NCBI GenBank assembly: GCA_947498705.1 | Contig: CANMLW010000023.1 | Coordinates: 1 to 46,398, forward strand | Reading direction: 5' to 3' | DNA: 46,398 nt | Source: an uncultured Aquimarina sp. | GTDB taxonomy: Bacteria > Bacteroidota > Bacteroidia > Flavobacteriales > Flavobacteriaceae | Part shown: positions 43,157-46,398 of the stretch, one piece after another | How positions within the stretch are numbered: position 1 is the stretch's first letter | How the letters are laid out: each line of letters opens with the position of its first letter | The notes under the pieces: model-generated | Seen by the model: the letters and a program-made list of their open reading frames with translations, nothing else | Database searches by the model: none | Told to the model about the DNA's origin: nothing | Position numbers and translations under genes: made by a program

Positions 43157-43909
43157 ATGAAAAATTTAAGAATCTTGATATTCATCATGAGTTCAGCTAT
43201 AGTAAGCTGTAGTTCTGAAAAACCAAAGGTAAATGCTGAAAACTCCAAAATCGCAGAAATTGAAAAGAAATCAGACACAACAACCAAACATATAAAACCT
43301 TTTAATATAGACTTACCAACTATAGGGTTATTAATGTACGATGGAGTACTTCAAGGTGAAGTAGTTGCAACATCAGATGTCTTTGCTAAACCAACTAAGG
43401 ATGGGAAATACATTTTTAATGTGATCACAATTGCAGAAACCGAAGATCCTATTACAACAGAAGAAGGATTAAGACTAATTCCCGACTATACTTTTGATAA
43501 TTGCCCTAAATTAAATGCTCTTTTTATACCAAGTGCTTATGATATGTCGACTCAAGTCCAAAACACTAGTATTGTCGAATTTATTAGAGAGAAAAATGAG
43601 GAAACCGAATATACGGTGAGTAATTGTGCCGGAGCAAATCTAATCGGGAAATCAAGAATTGCAGATGGACATAAAATCGTCACTTGGGTTGGCGGAGGCA
43701 AACAACTTCAAAAGGAGTACCCCAACTTACTAGTTCAAGATGACAGTTTAGTAACGTATATTAAAGATGGTAAATTTTTGTCTTCAAATGGTAATTTAGC
43801 AAGCTACATTTCGGCACTGGAGCTACTAGAAATAATGACAAATTCGGAACATAGAAAGTTCGTAGAGAGCTATTTATTTCTAGACCGACTTCAAAATTGG
43901 AAAAATTAA
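43157..43909 (+). CDS. DJ-1/PfpI family lipoprotein
   Basis: A 250-residue protein. The start at 43157 gives a clean lipoprotein signal (MKNLRILIFIMSSAIVSC, Cys18). An in-frame ATG at 43136 is possible but adds polar residues, and frame further upstream runs into element B. The mature domain is a DJ-1/PfpI (class I glutamine amidotransferase-like) fold: IGLLMYDGVLQGEVVATSDVF at the start, ALFIPSAYD, the nucleophile elbow VSNCAGANLIGK with the conserved Cys, and VTWVGGG after it. Members include chaperones, glyoxalase-like enzymes, proteases and AraC-type sensors. A lipid-anchored periplasmic version is unusual. The activity is unknown. Confidence 0.85.
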   Translation: MKNLRILIFIMSSAIVSCSSEKPKVNAENSKIAEIEKKSDTTTKHIKPFNIDLPTIGLLMYDGVLQGEVVATSDVFAKPTKDGKYIFNVITIAETEDPITTEEGLRLIPDYTFDNCPKLNALFIPSAYDMSTQVQNTSIVEFIREKNEETEYTVSNCAGANLIGKSRIADGHKIVTWVGGGKQLQKEYPNLLVQDDSLVTYIKDGKFLSSNGNLASYISALELLEIMTNSEHRKFVESYLFLDRLQNWKN

Positions 43910-44109
43910 GTACTTTGCCCAACACATTTCATATACTGCCTTTAGCTACCAAACGAAACATACAAGAAACGTTGCACCTAAACTGAAGATCAAAATTCAT
44001 AGATCTATACTTTATACAAGGCACTATTTATACCTCGAAACATAAGGTTATGCACAGATGACGTAAAGATGTCATAAGCATGCCGCCATCAATGTCAAAG
44101 AGAACAAAT

Positions 44110-44117
44110 TACTTTTG
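44110..44117 (+). promoter_or_regulatory. -7 promoter element of the 44147-45197 gene pair
   Basis: TACTTTTG matches TAnnTTTG, 30 bases before the ATG at 44147. No clear -33 element. The intergenic element seen before the neighbouring genes is absent here. Confidence 0.5.
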
Positions 44118-44146
44118 TTCCAAACGTTTAAATATTATAGACATTG

Positions 44147-44629
44147 ATGAAAAAAGAAATTACTACCCAAAAAACACTATTTCAAGAAGCGTTTAATCTT
44201 GCAAAAACACCAATGATAATTGCTCTTTTCCTTACACCAATTCGATATACACTTGAGTTAATTGGAATACCAGAAAATTTCATTTTTATTATTGGGTTAC
44301 TATGGTTAACAATAGGAATCGCTATATATTGGAGCATAAGATTTCATACAAAAAAACATTTTTTAATCTTGCTATTATTAGGTTTACTAATTTATTCTCC
44401 AGTTTCAAGGTTTCCTGTTGCATTGGCCTGGTGGATTGATACCAATTGGCAATTAGGAACACATTATGGGCTTTACTTCGACAATTTTGGGCAAGTAGTA
44501 TTAAATCAGGTTATCTACGGATCGCTCATTCAAATAGTACCAGGATTTTTATTAGGTTCAATTACCTTTGCCATTATCCAACACAAACAGACGCTTAACC
44601 TAAAAAACAATACTATAAAAAATGGATAA
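44147..44629 (+). CDS. Membrane protein, unknown function, paired with an XRE regulator
   Basis: A 160-residue protein with about four membrane helices (about 20-36, 45-62, 70-88 and 125-148). I start at ATG 44147. A TTG one codon earlier is also open. A conserved-looking loop RFPVALAWWIDTNWQLGTHYGLYFDNFGQV lies between helices three and four. I recognise no family with confidence. Its stop overlaps the next start by 8 bases, so the membrane protein and the regulator are translated together, a layout seen in regulator-controlled membrane modules. Confidence 0.72.
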   Translation: MKKEITTQKTLFQEAFNLAKTPMIIALFLTPIRYTLELIGIPENFIFIIGLLWLTIGIAIYWSIRFHTKKHFLILLLLGLLIYSPVSRFPVALAWWIDTNWQLGTHYGLYFDNFGQVVLNQVIYGSLIQIVPGFLLGSITFAIIQHKQTLNLKNNTIKNG

Positions 44630-45197
44630 AAACCAACTAGCTATAAAAATAAAAGAATTAAGAAACCAAAAAGGGATGTCTCAAGAATTTCTTGCCGAAG
44701 AATCTGGTTTAAGTTTAAGAACTATTCAGAGAATTGAAAAAGGAGAATCAAATCCTACCGGCGAATCCCTCAAAAGATTATCAAATGCGTTAAATGTAAA
44801 TCCAGACGAATTAATTGATTGGGTGATTAAAGAAGATAAAAAATATTTAACCTTTCTTAATCTATCTGCCCTAACGTTTCTATTCTTTCCGTTATTAGGA
44901 ATTTTAATTCCTTTTATACTTTGGACATCAAAGAAAAGTCAGATTAAAAACATCAATAAATTGGGAAAAGATTTAATCAACTTTGAAATAACATGGACAA
45001 TTGTACTTTTTTTTATTCCGATACTGTTGTTTACAATATCAAAAAGCAGACTTATAGATACTATTACTTTCAGAACATTTTTTATCACAATTGTTCTTAT
45101 GTATGTTATCAATTTGATTGCAATATTGCTAAATACATTCAGAATTAGTAACGAAAAGAATGTAGTTTATTTTCCTCAAATTAGATTTTTAAAATAA
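44622..45197 (+). CDS. XRE-family HTH regulator with membrane domain
   Basis: A 191-residue protein. Residues about 7-62 are a Cro/XRE helix-turn-helix (IKELRNQKGMSQEFLAEESGLSLRTIQRIEKGES). Residues about 74-170 contain three membrane helices (LSALTFLFFPLLGILIPFILW, WTIVLFFIPILLFTI, FFITIVLMYVINLIAILLNTF), like the DUF4870-type domain found fused to XRE domains in Bacteroidota. It is thus a membrane-bound transcription factor, probably sensing its partner membrane protein or a membrane state. It is followed by element C. The target genes are unknown, and the genes alongside are candidates. Confidence 0.88.
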   Translation: MDKNQLAIKIKELRNQKGMSQEFLAEESGLSLRTIQRIEKGESNPTGESLKRLSNALNVNPDELIDWVIKEDKKYLTFLNLSALTFLFFPLLGILIPFILWTSKKSQIKNINKLGKDLINFEITWTIVLFFIPILLFTISKSRLIDTITFRTFFITIVLMYVINLIAILLNTFRISNEKNVVYFPQIRFLK

Positions 45198-45276
45198 ACC
45201 TAGATAGTCCAAATCTACGATCTGATCAGGTAATTGCGCATTTAAAGCTCACTTTTTAACAACCAAAAAAGAGGAG

Positions 45277-45420
45277 ACTCCCTAGTTTTTTAGACTTATT
45301 TTATGATTTTTCAAGATGTAACTACTAGATAAGGATTGTATTTTCGTGTGCTACAAGTATTTATATCCTCTATATTTTAAGAATATAGGTGCTATATGAT
45401 TGTATAATATTGTTGTAAGC
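45277..45420 (+). repeat. Conserved intergenic element, copy C
   Basis: The third copy. ACTCCCT is at 45277, TTTTAGACTTATTTTATGA at 45288-45306 (one change from A and B), TTGTATTTTCGTGTGCTA from 45336, a hairpin CTATATT/AATATAG (45370-45376 with 45382-45388, 5-base loop), and an end block GTTGTAAGC (45412-45420). The following gene starts 21 bases later at a GTG. Confidence 0.85.
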
Positions 45421-45440
45421 AAGGTAAAAACTGTCAGCAA

Positions 45441-46291
45441 GTGAAAAAAAAACTCGTACTAATAATTCTGGCTCTTATCTATTCAAATAAGACTCTTAGT
45501 CAAATAAAATCAGTCAAAGAAATCTGTCTGACAAAAAATGAATTTGACAACAGATACTCCTCTTATTCTCCCGACGGAAATAAGATAATATTCGAATCCA
45601 ACAGGGATGGCAATTGGGAAATATACATTATGGATTCTAATGGGGCAAATCAAAAAAGGCTCACTATGAATACCTATTCTGATAGAAGGCCAAGTTGGCA
45701 TCCAAATGGAAAAACGATATTATTTGAATCAGACAAAAGCGGTAAAACCGAATTGTATACCCTCAATTTAAAAAACGAAAAAATTAACAAAGTTTCGAAT
45801 ATCGCTCACCATGGCCAACCAATGTTTGCAAGTTTCTCACCAAATGGAAATTTTATTGCAATCGGTTTAAAAGAAACAGATGACAAGAGCAACATTTTTT
45901 TGTTGACCAATCAAGGGAAAATAATTAATCAACTGACAAATAAAAATAAAAGGAGTACGTATCCAAAATGGGCGAAAAATGGAAAAGAAATAGTCTATTT
46001 TTCTAGGAAAGAAACGAACAATCAAGATGATGAAATATATAAATTAAATATAGAAAGTGGACAAGAAGTAAGATTAACAAACTGGCCTAAGCATAATTTT
46101 TGTCCATCTTGGTCAAATGATGATAAACGAATAGTTTACGTAACGTCGATGGAAGGAATCAAACAAGAATTACAGAAAATGATGATGGTGATACTCTTCC
46201 AAGTTGGTCACCAAACAATAATGAGTTATTAATTACTGGATTTAGAAATGGTAGTTACCAAATATGTAAATTAGAATTGAGTGAAGAATAA
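45441..46291 (+). pseudogene. TolB-like PD40 beta-propeller protein, frameshifted
   Basis: It starts at GTG 45441 with a signal peptide (KKKLVLIILALIYSNKTLSQ). The product is a chain of PD40/WD40-like TolB repeats with the pattern YSPDGNKIIFESNRDGNWEIY, SWHPNGKTILFESDKSG and SFSPNGNFIAIG. The first frame runs to a stop at 46230-46232, but its last 20 or so residues no longer fit the repeat. In the alternate frame the repeat resumes at once (ENDDGDTLPSWSPNNNELLITGF) and ends at 46289-46291. Adding one A to the A-run at 46176-46179 would restore one frame of about 283 residues. The disruption is either a real mutation or a homopolymer sequencing error. The role is probably a periplasmic or surface binding propeller. 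Confidence 0.8.
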
Positions 46292-46398
46292 ACCCGACTT
46301 TACAGATAGCTCGGATTTGCACCTTAAATCCGCATGTTTCATTGTTTTGATTTTACTTATACGTTTTTATCTTATATTATCTGTTTTTTAAGATTTAA

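Noticed and set aside
43910..44146. Search for an intergenic element copy before the 44147 gene.
   Set aside because: None of the conserved blocks is present. The gene pair has its own TAnnTTTG element instead.
1..46398. tRNA, rRNA, CRISPR arrays, insertion sequences and prophage.
   Set aside because: No cloverleaf, spaced short repeats, transposase or phage structural gene could be recognised on either strand by reading. A tRNAscan or covariance search would be needed to exclude small RNAs fully.

Overview
The window looks like a chromosomal segment of a Bacteroidota bacterium, most likely a marine Flavobacteriaceae member. The DNA is strongly A+T rich and start codons lack clear Shine-Dalgarno sequences. 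Several starts are preceded by the Bacteroidota -7 promoter element TAnnTTTG. Typical products include a type IX secretion (T9SS) C-terminal sorting domain, a TonB-dependent receptor with a carboxypeptidase-regulatory-like N-terminus, and lipoproteins with acidic residues just after the lipobox cysteine. I see no tRNA, rRNA, CRISPR array, insertion sequence or phage.

Layout. Bases 1-3454 hold the end of one T9SS-exported repeat protein and a complete tandem paralogue. A TonB-dependent receptor (3534-6269, minus strand) follows. Bases 6577-28655 are mostly housekeeping and accessory genes: aspS, a ClC-type chloride channel, a cold-shock protein, a GyrI-like protein, tadA, dxs, three lipoproteins (two of them duplicates with duplicated upstream regions), a dGTPase-like HD hydrolase, nrdB-nrdA, a DUF3109 protein, a MarC-family protein, an S41 processing protease, a dCMP deaminase, a HupE/UreJ-like protein, and a pair of small coiled-coil membrane proteins.

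Bases 29360-41043 hold the most notable system: thirteen tightly packed plus-strand genes encoding a nearly complete type II secretion / type IV pilus-like machine. The order is major pseudopilin (GspG-like), minimal prepilin peptidase, assembly ATPase (GspE), secretin (GspD), a GspL/PilMN-like protein, a GspM/PilO-like protein, two lipoproteins not known from classical systems, a GspC/PilP-like protein, a GspK-like pseudopilin carrying a large beta-solenoid, two minor pseudopilins, and GspF. No PilT retraction ATPase is present. All four pseudopilins share an unusual K-[IV]-K-A processing site with Ala, not Gly, at -1. The picture is of a secretion pseudopilus that is assembled in the inner membrane and pushes cargo through an outer-membrane secretin.

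Bases 41429-46291 are an accessory stretch of single genes in one orientation: a lipoprotein, a class D beta-lactamase-like lipoprotein, a DJ-1/PfpI-like lipoprotein, a membrane protein with an XRE regulator, and a frameshifted TolB-like propeller protein. Three copies of a conserved 144-147-base intergenic element lie just upstream of three of these genes. Each contains a promoter-like core followed by a hairpin whose sequence varies. They could be shared structured leaders or a small repeat family.
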